DNA from: Pirellula sp. SH-Sr6A
Lineage (GTDB): Bacteria > Planctomycetota > Planctomycetia > Pirellulales > Pirellulaceae
DNA: 64,000 nt
Reading direction: 5' to 3'
NCBI RefSeq assembly: GCF_001610875.1
Contig: NZ_CP011272.1
Span: 6,429,988 to 6,493,987 of the forward strand
Position 1 is the stretch's first letter, and each line of letters starts with the position of its first letter. Under the pieces are notes generated by a model. It ran no database searches. It saw nothing but the letters and a program-made list of their open reading frames with translations, and was not told the origin of the DNA. This document shows positions 15,052-22,016 of this stretch, one piece after another. The position numbers were made by a program, and so were the translations under genes.

Positions 15052-15397
15052 AATCTAACCCTTCAGTAAGAAACTTTTCGACACCGTACTCATTGAGATC
15101 GATCATCCCAAACGGAGCTGCGTCGACGTGGAATTTCGTCGCGAGCTTTAAGGGAACAATCAGTTGGATCTCTTCGCTCATTCCCCCAGGCGACGAGGAT
15201 CCGTCGCAAATGATCTTGCCGTCTTGGATTTCAACGACAGCATCCCAGCACAAGTATTCGCCGTCGTCACCGTTCGGACCGCAAATCAGAAGCCTTTCGT
15301 CAGCGTTCGAAGGATCAATTCGAGCCAGCGTTAATCCGCCATAGCAATGATCGAGTTCGATCGCGACTTCATGCTGAAGGGTATAGGTCTTTGTCAT
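15044..15397 (-). CDS. phage hypothetical protein
   Basis: A 117-aa beta-rich acidic protein starting at ATG 15397, overlapping the AlkB start by 8 bases. Residues 35-75 have Asp/Gly-rich turns (GPNGDDGEY, CDGSSSPGG). No family recognised. A GGCC (15447-15450) 50 bases upstream lacks the usual box. Confidence 0.65.
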   Translation of the reverse strand: MTKTYTLQHEVAIELDHCYGGLTLARIDPSNADERLLICGPNGDDGEYLCWDAVVEIQDGKIICDGSSSPGGMSEEIQLIVPLKLATKFHVDAAPFGMIDLNEYGVEKFLTEGLDCA

Positions 15398-15418
15398 CGG
15401 TATTATCCTGGTTTTCGA

Positions 15419-15703
15419 TCAGCTAACATGTAAACAAACCTGTTCAGGCCGTTTCTTGGCGACGATCGAGTGATGGCAACTCCGGTGCATAATGTCGATG
15501 TTCTCAGGAGAGTTGTTTCCCGCGTCATCATCATGATGCCGGATCAAAACAGAATCTCTCCATTGGTAGAACTCTTTGGGATCGATCGCCTCACCGCAAT
15601 GTGAACATCGAACGCAGAACTTGCGAATGAAGAACTCCAAGAACTCGTTTCGCCTTCTCAACCTCACCGACATCGCGGTACTTCTGTTCAAAGCCTTCGC
15701 CAT
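15419..15703 (-). CDS. HNH endonuclease
   Basis: A 94-aa protein. Seen: CSHCGE zinc knuckle (C33, C36), LIRHHDDD with the catalytic H56/H57 region, then NIDIMHRSCHHS with N68 and a second metal pair (C76, H77). Known: short HNH proteins next to terminase assist DNA packaging cleavage in many phages. It follows the large terminase by 51 bases, as expected for that role. A GGCC motif with a good box precedes it, inside the end of the terminase gene. Confidence 0.85.
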   Translation of the reverse strand: MAKALNRSTAMSVRLRRRNEFLEFFIRKFCVRCSHCGEAIDPKEFYQWRDSVLIRHHDDDAGNNSPENIDIMHRSCHHSIVAKKRPEQVCLHVS

Positions 15704-15747
15704 TGCGACACCTTTCGCGGAGTGAACACATCCTATCCACAGGAACA

Positions 15748-15773
15748 GGCCGCGTTAGCGACTGTTTTTGACG
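15748..15773 (-). promoter_or_regulatory. GGCC bipartite motif upstream of the HNH gene
   Basis: Gene strand: CGTCAAAA (15773-15766), 14 bases, GGCC (15751-15748), 45 bases before the HNH start. It lies across the end of the terminase gene, so it could allow HNH expression apart from terminase. Confidence 0.5.
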
Positions 15774-17431
15774 TACCAATCGTTGTACTTGGTCGAACAC
15801 TCGGCCGTATGCGAATGACAAACCTCACCCTCTGGCGCGAGCCGTTCGCATTCATGGCAGCAAAACCCAGCTTCGGTGAACGCCGGCCGATCGCAGGCCG
15901 GGTTCTGGCATTTGCCCTCCTTGAACCGAGGCTTGCCAGCCGCCTTGCTAGAAACGACCACCGACTGCGACTTGGCCGAAGGATTCACCAACTCCAGGTA
16001 GGCCCCAGCGAACGCATCCGACTGATCCTTGAACGGACCACTCGGGAACACTTCCATCTCGTCGAACACTTCGGTAAGCCAAGGCCCTTCGATTGCGTAA
16101 ACGTCCCCGTTCTCGATGGCGATCGAAAGGGGCTCGGCATGCACCTCCTTCGAGTCCTTCGCTCGTACTCCATAGACACGATGCCCACGAAGCCGATTGA
16201 TCGTGATCTCGGCAACACGCTTCCCTGAGGAGGCCCCTTCAATTTCAAAACACGTCCACAGCTTCGAGAATCCAAACTCGATCTCGTCGAGCTTGACGTT
16301 CATCTCGATGGCAGCTTCGACATCACCGGCCGTCATCCGCTTGCGAATCATGTGCAGCAGGTAGAACTTGCTTCCTTTCCGGCCGACCAAGGCCCCAGCC
16401 GTGTAAGCTCCATCCTCGACGCTGGCAGCCCGATCCCAGAACCGACAAACCGCGTCAAACTCAAACGGCGCTTCATCCCGTCGAATGATCTTGATGTTGG
16501 AGCACTTGAAGAACTCCCCGTCCTTTCTGATCGGACGCTGCCCCAACTGGGCCGAACTGTTGGAAGCCCCGAGCGACCGTTCCAACTTCGTCACCTTCTT
16601 CTCATCGAGCAGTTGCGGGTAGAGCAGCTCCCCCTTCTCCGTCCGCCAGTCCCCTCCGAAGCCTCGGTCCTCCATCTTGTATTCGGGATCGTATCGCATC
16701 GGAAGCATGACCTGATGCCAAGGCTTTTCTTCGCCGGCTCTTTCCGCGAACTCATTCTCCCGCTCAAACATGCCGCACGGATCGTCCACGTGCACTCGCT
16801 GCATTCCAACGACATGCCGCACCCCTTTGGCCACGCCCCGGGTGGAAAGCGTGTCGCGGTACCAATCGTTGAACGCCTTCCGCTCGTTCGCGTTCTTCGA
16901 CTTCTCTACCGACAACGGGTCGTCGATGATGACATACTTCGGGTGATCCCCCGTCGCTCGCCCCGATCGCGTCGTGCTCAATCGCCAACCTCCAGCCGTG
17001 AGCCGGTAGAACGTCTTGGCATCGTGACCAAAGGCAACCTGAACCTTGTCACCCCACCGGTCGATATACCAAGGGTCCGCAATAAGCTCTCGGCATGCGA
17101 CCGCATCCCGAACGGTCAAGTCTTGGTTGTACGTCACGCAGAGGAACGTCGCATCCGGCTCAACCGTCCAAACCCAAGCCGGCCAAAGGACCGAGAGTAG
17201 CGTCGACTTGGTGCACCCAGGAGGCAGATTGACCATGAGTCGATCGACCTTTCCGGCTTGAACAGCCTGGAGATGGTCACAAACAACCTGAATGTGATTA
17301 CCCCAAACGAAGCCGGGGATAAGGATCTTCGCAGCATGTCGCACGAACTCAGCAAACTCGAGCTCGCAATGACGGCGAATGATCTTATCCAGATTACTGA
17401 GCGAGCGACGAACGGTCACTTCGCCGCTCAT
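15755..17431 (-). CDS. terL: terminase large subunit with Cys-rich tail
   Basis: A 558-aa DNA-packaging motor: ATPase plus RNase-H-like nuclease that cuts concatemers and drives DNA into the capsid. Seen: Walker A PPGCTKST (70-77), Walker B YVIIDD (166-171), nuclease acid in RFWDRAASVEDG (about 343), second acid in CFEIEG, C-terminal DQSDAFAGAY. GAGGGG ribosome site at 6 bases. Odd: about 65 residues follow the nuclease domain with a Cys/His cluster (CQNPACDRP, CCHECE, CHSHTAEC), a likely zinc-binding tail that terminases normally lack. Start overlaps the small subunit by 38 bases. Confidence 0.93.
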   Translation of the reverse strand: MSGEVTVRRSLSNLDKIIRRHCELEFAEFVRHAAKILIPGFVWGNHIQVVCDHLQAVQAGKVDRLMVNLPPGCTKSTLLSVLWPAWVWTVEPDATFLCVTYNQDLTVRDAVACRELIADPWYIDRWGDKVQVAFGHDAKTFYRLTAGGWRLSTTRSGRATGDHPKYVIIDDPLSVEKSKNANERKAFNDWYRDTLSTRGVAKGVRHVVGMQRVHVDDPCGMFERENEFAERAGEEKPWHQVMLPMRYDPEYKMEDRGFGGDWRTEKGELLYPQLLDEKKVTKLERSLGASNSSAQLGQRPIRKDGEFFKCSNIKIIRRDEAPFEFDAVCRFWDRAASVEDGAYTAGALVGRKGSKFYLLHMIRKRMTAGDVEAAIEMNVKLDEIEFGFSKLWTCFEIEGASSGKRVAEITINRLRGHRVYGVRAKDSKEVHAEPLSIAIENGDVYAIEGPWLTEVFDEMEVFPSGPFKDQSDAFAGAYLELVNPSAKSQSVVVSSKAAGKPRFKEGKCQNPACDRPAFTEAGFCCHECERLAPEGEVCHSHTAECSTKYNDWYVKNSR

Positions 17432-17924
17432 ACAATCCCCTCATGACTTTCAGCTCATCGACCGTCGCCACCGAAAGCATCGAGTCGATATCGTCCACGC
17501 CTTGGTCCCTACCGACGTTGGCACTCGCGATCGCAACTCGGAACGGAACGTCGAGCCCGAGCAACTGATCGATCCGCTTCTGCGCGTTGATCTTCGCACC
17601 GACCCCAACCTGAGGATCGGACAGCACACTCTTGTAGAAAGCCAACGACGATGCCCGGTGTACGTCTCGCTCTTCACGAAGATCCTCAAGCTGGAGCAAC
17701 CTCGCGCGAGCAAGATAGTTCTCGGCAGTCCGTGCACTGATCTGATACTGAGCCTTGAGGGCGGCTTTGATCTCGGACTTCCTCATCCCCTCGACGAGCA
17801 TCCGGTAGGTGAGCTCTACACGGTCCTCGTACTCATCGTCTGGAGTTCTTCCTGGGTTCTGGGGTGTCTCCGTACTTGTGGACAGTTCCCCGATAGCGAT
17901 TAGATTCTCATCCTGGCTAACCAC
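17394..17924 (-). CDS. terS: terminase small subunit (putative)
   Basis: A 176-aa protein. Seen: HTH-like helices at about residues 40-75 (YRMLVEGMRKSEIKAALK, then ISARTAENYLARAR), a long helical centre, and a C-terminal QKRIDQLLGLDVP helix of the kind that forms the oligomerisation ring in small terminases. It immediately precedes and overlaps the large subunit, the standard order. Known role: recognises the pac or cos site. The call rests on position plus HTH; sequence alone would be weaker. Confidence 0.75.
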   Translation of the reverse strand: MVSQDENLIAIGELSTSTETPQNPGRTPDDEYEDRVELTYRMLVEGMRKSEIKAALKAQYQISARTAENYLARARLLQLEDLREERDVHRASSLAFYKSVLSDPQVGVGAKINAQKRIDQLLGLDVPFRVAIASANVGRDQGVDDIDSMLSVATVDELKVMRGLYERRSDRSSLAQ

Positions 17925-17956
17925 CCTTTACCGCCTCCTCCTACGTCTACCCCCGG

Positions 17957-18454
17957 CTATCGGTCAAACAGCAACAGTTGCTCGCTTTGTGGCCCCTCAT
18001 CGGCCTTTCCGAAGTGCTGGACCGCGAATTGGAAGTTGCGGCATGTTAGGAACGATTTGCCCTTTGCGGGGAAAAGTCGTTTAGCCGCAGCACCGTCAAA
18101 ACTTAACGCCTTCGCTCCCAGTATTTCAAACTCCATGCCGTTGTAGAGACGCTTCCGCACGGACTCCCCCTCGCAAGCCTCGAGCACCAAGTGGAAGTTG
18201 TTCTGGTACCGGTAGGGACGCGATACGCCGCATAGGTACAAGATCGCTCCTTGCAAGCAGGGAAGGTCTAGTTGGTCCCCGCCCTCGAGCTCCTTGTTGA
18301 TCATCTTCTCGTAGGAGCCGACCAGGCACTTCGCGCAGTGCTGGGAATCGTCGAAGCCGACCACCCACTTCCCCCAAAAGTAGGAGAACTGGCCCGACAA
18401 AGGTCGCCCACGCCCATCGTTTTCCAAAAGTCTGATTTGCATGTATTGCTTCAT
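17957..18454 (-). CDS. hypothetical protein, paralog of 21453-22016
   Basis: A 165-aa protein. Seen: FSYFWGKWVVGFDDSQHC then CAKCLVG (zinc-like Cys/His), YLCGVSRPYRYQNNFHLVL and a C-terminal FLTCRNFQFAVQHFGK. The same elements in the same order occur in the 21453-22016 protein, so the two are diverged copies. No known family. Its start ATG lies only 11 bases from a GGCC core that overlaps the previous gene's stop; a second in-frame ATG at 18442 is possible. Confidence 0.65.
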   Translation of the reverse strand: MKQYMQIRLLENDGRGRPLSGQFSYFWGKWVVGFDDSQHCAKCLVGSYEKMINKELEGGDQLDLPCLQGAILYLCGVSRPYRYQNNFHLVLEACEGESVRKRLYNGMEFEILGAKALSFDGAAAKRLFPAKGKSFLTCRNFQFAVQHFGKADEGPQSEQLLLFDR

Positions 18455-18461
18455 GTTGCTA

Positions 18462-18764
18462 CTAGGCCGATCGAATCTCGCGCTCTCGCTCTCGTTGCAT
18501 CATTTCCCACGCTCGCAGCTTCTTGATCGCTGCCGACACAGTAGGAATCCGCTTTAGGAGAACGTTTTGAAAATCCTTATCAATTTTGGTGCAAGCCGCC
18601 TCGAGAACGTGATCGTCCTCCAGAACGTTCGTAACCCAACTTTGAGGGTCGCCCGTCACCGCATCCGCTCGAACCGCGTCGATGATCTGCTCCATGAGCA
18701 CCAGGTCGCGGCCCTGTGCGTTAAACGCTTCTACGAACTTCGCAATTTTCGCTTTGTTTGCCAT
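18462..18764 (-). CDS. small phage hypothetical protein
   Basis: A 100-aa helical protein (MANKAKIAKFVEAFN start) with AAGGGG upstream. Charged C-terminus (RAWEMMQRERERE). A longer in-frame reading upstream is unlikely to be translated. A GGCT variant of the bipartite motif lies 49 bases before the ATG. Function unknown. Confidence 0.65.
   Translation of the reverse strand: MANKAKIAKFVEAFNAQGRDLVLMEQIIDAVRADAVTGDPQSWVTNVLEDDHVLEAACTKIDKDFQNVLLKRIPTVSAAIKKLRAWEMMQREREREIRSA
18465..18468 (-). promoter_or_regulatory. GGCC core at the 18462-18764 stop (no box)
   Basis: TCG-GCC-TAG-TAG at the end of the 18462-18764 gene, 11 bases before the next ATG. Core present, but the upstream CAAA-type box is not, so this may be chance or a decayed copy. 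Confidence 0.2.
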
Positions 18765-18812
18765 CTGATAGCCCCTTGTCGTGAATGTGTCGTTTCTGCC
18801 AACACAAAAACA

Positions 18813-18838
18813 AGCCGTTTCGCGCACCAATTTGGACA
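18813..18838 (-). promoter_or_regulatory. GGCT variant of bipartite motif upstream of 18462-18764
   Basis: Gene strand: TGTCCAAA (18838-18831), 14 bases, GGCT (18816-18813), followed by TGTTTTTGTG, which matches the TTTTTGTG tail of the copy at 4169. 49 bases to the ATG. Confidence 0.45.
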
Positions 18839-18904
18839 TCATTGGTGCACTTTTTCTGTTGTTTTTTTGGGGACTCAAAAGCAGGCTACCGCAGAGCCGG
18901 CTCG

Positions 18905-20314
18905 CTAAGTACCAGCCGCTGCTTCCGCAAAGAAAGGACGAAACGCTGCTAGCACGTCCTCGGATCGATTGATCTTCTTGCCCTCAGGCCAATCGAGCTC
19001 GAACTCATAACGAATCGCCCGCTCAATATCCTCAAACGGGACATCGTGTGTCTTGATCCCGGTGCATCGCCAGGTTCCGGATCCCATCTTCGCTTCTGGC
19101 GCCTCAATCCCCATGTAGGTGCCGAGGTGCTCGCACTGCTCTTGCGTGTGAAACTTCTGATAGAACCACTCACCATTGCGGAAGATGCCCGAGTATCCCT
19201 CTTCGTCGAGGAAGTACAGTTGCTGCGCTGAGCCGTTCTTCGTCTTGTAGTTGCCCGACTTGAGAGCGGCATGAACGCTCTTGAGAGTTCGACCGCTATA
19301 GAAGATCCGCCCTCCGACCTTGCAAAGAGCCCCCAGCATGGTCGCCACCGCGAACTCCGCTTCGGGGCAATCCACCGAGTTGAACACGGAGTCGCATACC
19401 ACGAAGTCGAATCGACCCATTTTCTTGAGCGCCATGCAGAGCTGATTGATGGCACGGTTCACCCAAACCGTATCGATCGCGTTCTGACCCTGAACACGAC
19501 GGAACAGCTCGAGGTCCATCATGTTGTAACCTTCTCGCCGCAGCTTGCCTGCGTAGTCACCCTTCCCGCTCCCAAAATCGAAACCACGGGCCTTGGGGTT
19601 CTCTTTGAGCCACGGTTCAACCGCATCCCGATAAAGTCCACTTTCTCTCGGCAACGTCCCTGGAACGTCGCGTATGCGGTTTAACTGAGCCAGCGTCTGG
19701 ATGTAAGTCTTGCGTTCGAGGTTGTCGTAGCTGAAGCGCCCGTACTGGTCGCCAAGGAACTCTTTGTACTCCGCCTTCCGCTCCGTCGGCACGCCGTACA
19801 CCAAAAGCGGCTGATTGAGCTGGATGCACGCCATCGCGTATTGAGTGCAATGGATCACCTCGCCGTCCAAAGTCGCTACACAAGCCCCCCAGGGGCCAAA
19901 TTTGAGGATCAGAGCGGCGATGTTGGTGCGAATCACCTGCATACCACAGGTCCAGTTCGCATCCATCTTCGTTACATGCTGCCACCCCAGCTTGAGCGGC
20001 TCTCGGATCCAAGCGTTGGCATCCGGGTGATCGACGTCGGTACCGTTGTGGAGTTGGTTGAACTTGATCTCGTCGGCCTGCGTGGTGTCACCAGGTAGAA
20101 CGTAGACCGGCGCCGTGTTCACGCCGTTCGCTCTTAACGCTTTGGTTCTCTGGTGACCCGCAACAATCAGCCCGTCCGTTTTGCAGATGATCGGTTTGAC
20201 CACCCCAAAGCGTCGGATCGACTCCCACAGCTTTTGAAGTTGCTCGTTGCTAATCTTGCGCGGGTTGTACTCCGCTCCCCTCAGACCCTCCAACGGGTAG
20301 TCCATGTGCAGCAC
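18905..20314 (-). CDS. ParB-domain / class I methyltransferase fusion
   Basis: A 469-aa two-domain protein. Seen: N-terminal ParB/sulfiredoxin-type domain with YNPRKIS, SIRRFGVVKPI, VAGHQRTKAL (residues about 16-60); C-terminal Rossmann fold with motif I FDFGSGKGDYAG (about 246-257) and a later DFVVCDSVFN. Known: phages carry ParB-like NTPase/nuclease domains joined to DNA methyltransferases that modify or protect their DNA. The target base cannot be read from sequence; an NPPY/NPPF motif is not evident, so RNA, protein or small-molecule methylation remains possible. Starts at GTG 20314, overlapping the previous gene by 65 bases; an ATG follows three codons later. Confidence 0.8.
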   Translation of the reverse strand: MLHMDYPLEGLRGAEYNPRKISNEQLQKLWESIRRFGVVKPIICKTDGLIVAGHQRTKALRANGVNTAPVYVLPGDTTQADEIKFNQLHNGTDVDHPDANAWIREPLKLGWQHVTKMDANWTCGMQVIRTNIAALILKFGPWGACVATLDGEVIHCTQYAMACIQLNQPLLVYGVPTERKAEYKEFLGDQYGRFSYDNLERKTYIQTLAQLNRIRDVPGTLPRESGLYRDAVEPWLKENPKARGFDFGSGKGDYAGKLRREGYNMMDLELFRRVQGQNAIDTVWVNRAINQLCMALKKMGRFDFVVCDSVFNSVDCPEAEFAVATMLGALCKVGGRIFYSGRTLKSVHAALKSGNYKTKNGSAQQLYFLDEEGYSGIFRNGEWFYQKFHTQEQCEHLGTYMGIEAPEAKMGSGTWRCTGIKTHDVPFEDIERAIRYEFELDWPEGKKINRSEDVLAAFRPFFAEAAAGT

Positions 20315-20906
20315 GGTTTTCTTTCACTCTCTTTAGAATCCAACTAACGAAATCCAAATAGGATCCGGTGTTCTCGCAATAACGCCGCGCGATCAGCGTC
20401 AGCTTGGCGCTCTCAGCGTTTGTAAGCTGGACACGATACTTTCCTACCGATAGCGTCTCAACTCGCGCACGCGTCGAGTTGCCCCCCTTTGGCATCGGCG
20501 CGGCTTTCGTTTCCCCCTTCACCATGCCGTTAAGCATCTCACGAACCGCCCCCGTCTGAGCGAATGCTCTCTCCAGCAACGAGTCAACTCGCTCCTGGTT
20601 CTTATCCGCCAACGCCTTCACAGGGTCGAAGGTCAGCAAGAACGAAGCCGCTTCTTCGTCGTTCAAGTCGACAATCACCACGGGAACCTTCTCGTCACCG
20701 AGAAGGGACTTACGCATGTGGCCGTCGAGGATTTGATAGCCCTCTTCGATCTTTCGAACGACGATCGCGTCGGCGAAACCGATCTCCTCAAGAAGCCCTT
20801 TCATGGCTGTCTTTTGCTCATCGGGATGCAACCGGACGTTGTCCGCGTTATCAATCAACGAACTTGCCTCGACCCATTCGAATCCAACAATTCTGTCCTT
20901 GAACAC
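20250..20906 (-). CDS. ParB-like domain protein
   Basis: A 218-aa protein. Seen: NVRLHPDEQKTAMKGLLEEI, IVVRKIEEGYQILDGHMRK, VPVVIVDLNDEEAASFLLTFDP, the core of the ParB/Srx domain (GHxR box as GHMRK). After a Lys/Pro-rich linker the C-terminus (LTLIARRYCENTGSYLDF) is a small helical unit. It is a tandem copy of the next gene, 20909-21517. Known ParB-like domains bind CTP or cut DNA; the activity of this subgroup is unknown. Confidence 0.8.
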   Translation of the reverse strand: MFKDRIVGFEWVEASSLIDNADNVRLHPDEQKTAMKGLLEEIGFADAIVVRKIEEGYQILDGHMRKSLLGDEKVPVVIVDLNDEEAASFLLTFDPVKALADKNQERVDSLLERAFAQTGAVREMLNGMVKGETKAAPMPKGGNSTRARVETLSVGKYRVQLTNAESAKLTLIARRYCENTGSYLDFVSWILKRVKENRAAHGLPVGGSEGSGVQPAQD

Positions 20907-20908
20907 GC

Positions 20909-21517
20909 TTACGCCTCCCCGATCAGCTTCAACAAGTAAGTACCAAACCCAACGAACGACCCGTTTGCATCTCCGTACTCGGCGAGTATCAACGTCAACT
21001 CGGCGATTTCATCCGGAGTGCATGGAACTCGGATCGGCCCAATCGAAACCGAAGAGAGCGTGTTGCGAACCGTGCTTCGTCTTTTCTCGATCTCCTTCTT
21101 TGCGGTCTCCGTCCCTAACTGAGACCGCTCAATGATCTGGTTAAACACGGTGCTTTGCAGACCAAGAGCTTTCGTCCGCAAGGAGTTCATCTTCGACCTT
21201 TGCTGCTTTGCCATCGCAGCGATCGGATCGAACGTCAGCAGGAACAGGTCCGCCTCTTCGTCGTCCAAGTCAACGATCAACACCGGCACCTCTTGGTCGG
21301 CTGCGAGCTCGGCCCGGAGGTGACCATCGAGGATCTCGATTTTGTCGCCAACCCGCCTACCGATGATCGCATCAGCAAACCCAGTTGACTCGAGAATGGA
21401 GTCCATCACGATCTTTTGACGATCGGAATGGACGCTAGGGTTAAAGTCGTTTTTAAGAAGCTCGGATGATTTGACCCGAACCAACTCGACCACTCGGTTT
21501 TTGTATTTCGTTTCCAT
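20909..21517 (-). CDS. ParB-like domain protein, tandem paralog
   Basis: A 202-aa protein aligned end to end with the 20250-20906 product: shared NPSVHSDRQKIVMDSILE, IEILDGHLRAEL, VPVLIVDLDDEEADLFLLTFDP and a C-terminal ELTLILAEYGDANGS unit. Only two bases separate the two genes, so they arose by duplication and are translated together. Together with the ParB-methyltransferase fusion downstream this makes three ParB domains in a row. Confidence 0.8.
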   Translation of the reverse strand: METKYKNRVVELVRVKSSELLKNDFNPSVHSDRQKIVMDSILESTGFADAIIGRRVGDKIEILDGHLRAELAADQEVPVLIVDLDDEEADLFLLTFDPIAAMAKQQRSKMNSLRTKALGLQSTVFNQIIERSQLGTETAKKEIEKRRSTVRNTLSSVSIGPIRVPCTPDEIAELTLILAEYGDANGSFVGFGTYLLKLIGEA

Positions 21518-22016
21518 GAAGTGACGCAGCTACGGCGATCTGTCCTTTGTTGGGAAGATACAACCCTTTCTTGAACGCCCACGCGAATTGCGCGTTTCGA
21601 CACGTCATGTAAGACGGGTCGTCTTTGAAGCGACAATCTGGGTCAATAAAGCTAGACCGGATTTCTAGCCTCTCCGCGTTCTCAATTTCAAACGACACCC
21701 CAAACCACTTCGCCTTCACGACGCGGCCGGGACTTCGACGAAGCGCTAGGTGAAAGTTCCGAATCCAAACGTGCGGAAAAGTAACACCACAGATGTAAAC
21801 GAACTCCGAGTTGCTCTCATCCAGCACGATATCGCGTAGAACGAATCTGTCGCGATTTCGATAGAACATGGGAGTGCAGATCTTCTTGCTGCGTCTCCCG
21901 AGGAGACAAGGCTGGCAATGCACCGAGAGATCAACGTCTCTCACGTACATTGCCCAGAAAAACCGGAACGCTTGTTCCGACGGGTTAAACACCAACCGCT
22001 TGACTACGATACTCAC
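21453..22016 (-). CDS. hypothetical protein, paralog of 17957-18454
   Basis: A 187-aa protein starting at GTG 22016. Seen: FRFFWAMYVRDVDLSVHCQPC, YICGVTFPHVWIRNFHLAL, MTCRNAQFAWAF, matching the order of motifs in the 17957-18454 product (FWGK, CAKC, YLCGV, NFHLVL, LTCRNFQFA). Overlaps the helicase gene upstream by 32 bases and the ParB gene downstream by 65. Not a family I recognise; the Cys/His spacing suggests a metal site. Confidence 0.65.
   Translation of the reverse strand: MSIVVKRLVFNPSEQAFRFFWAMYVRDVDLSVHCQPCLLGRRSKKICTPMFYRNRDRFVLRDIVLDESNSEFVYICGVTFPHVWIRNFHLALRRSPGRVVKAKWFGVSFEIENAERLEIRSSFIDPDCRFKDDPSYMTCRNAQFAWAFKKGLYLPNKGQIAVAASLHGNEIQKPSGRVGSGQIIRAS

Noticed and set aside
15447-15450. 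GGCC upstream of 15044-15397 as a promoter copy
   Set aside because: No upstream box at the expected spacing; kept out of the set.
16352-17200. Long plus-strand frame of 282 codons
   Set aside because: It is the antisense of the large terminase, with Arg/Pro/Leu-rich composition and no ribosome site.
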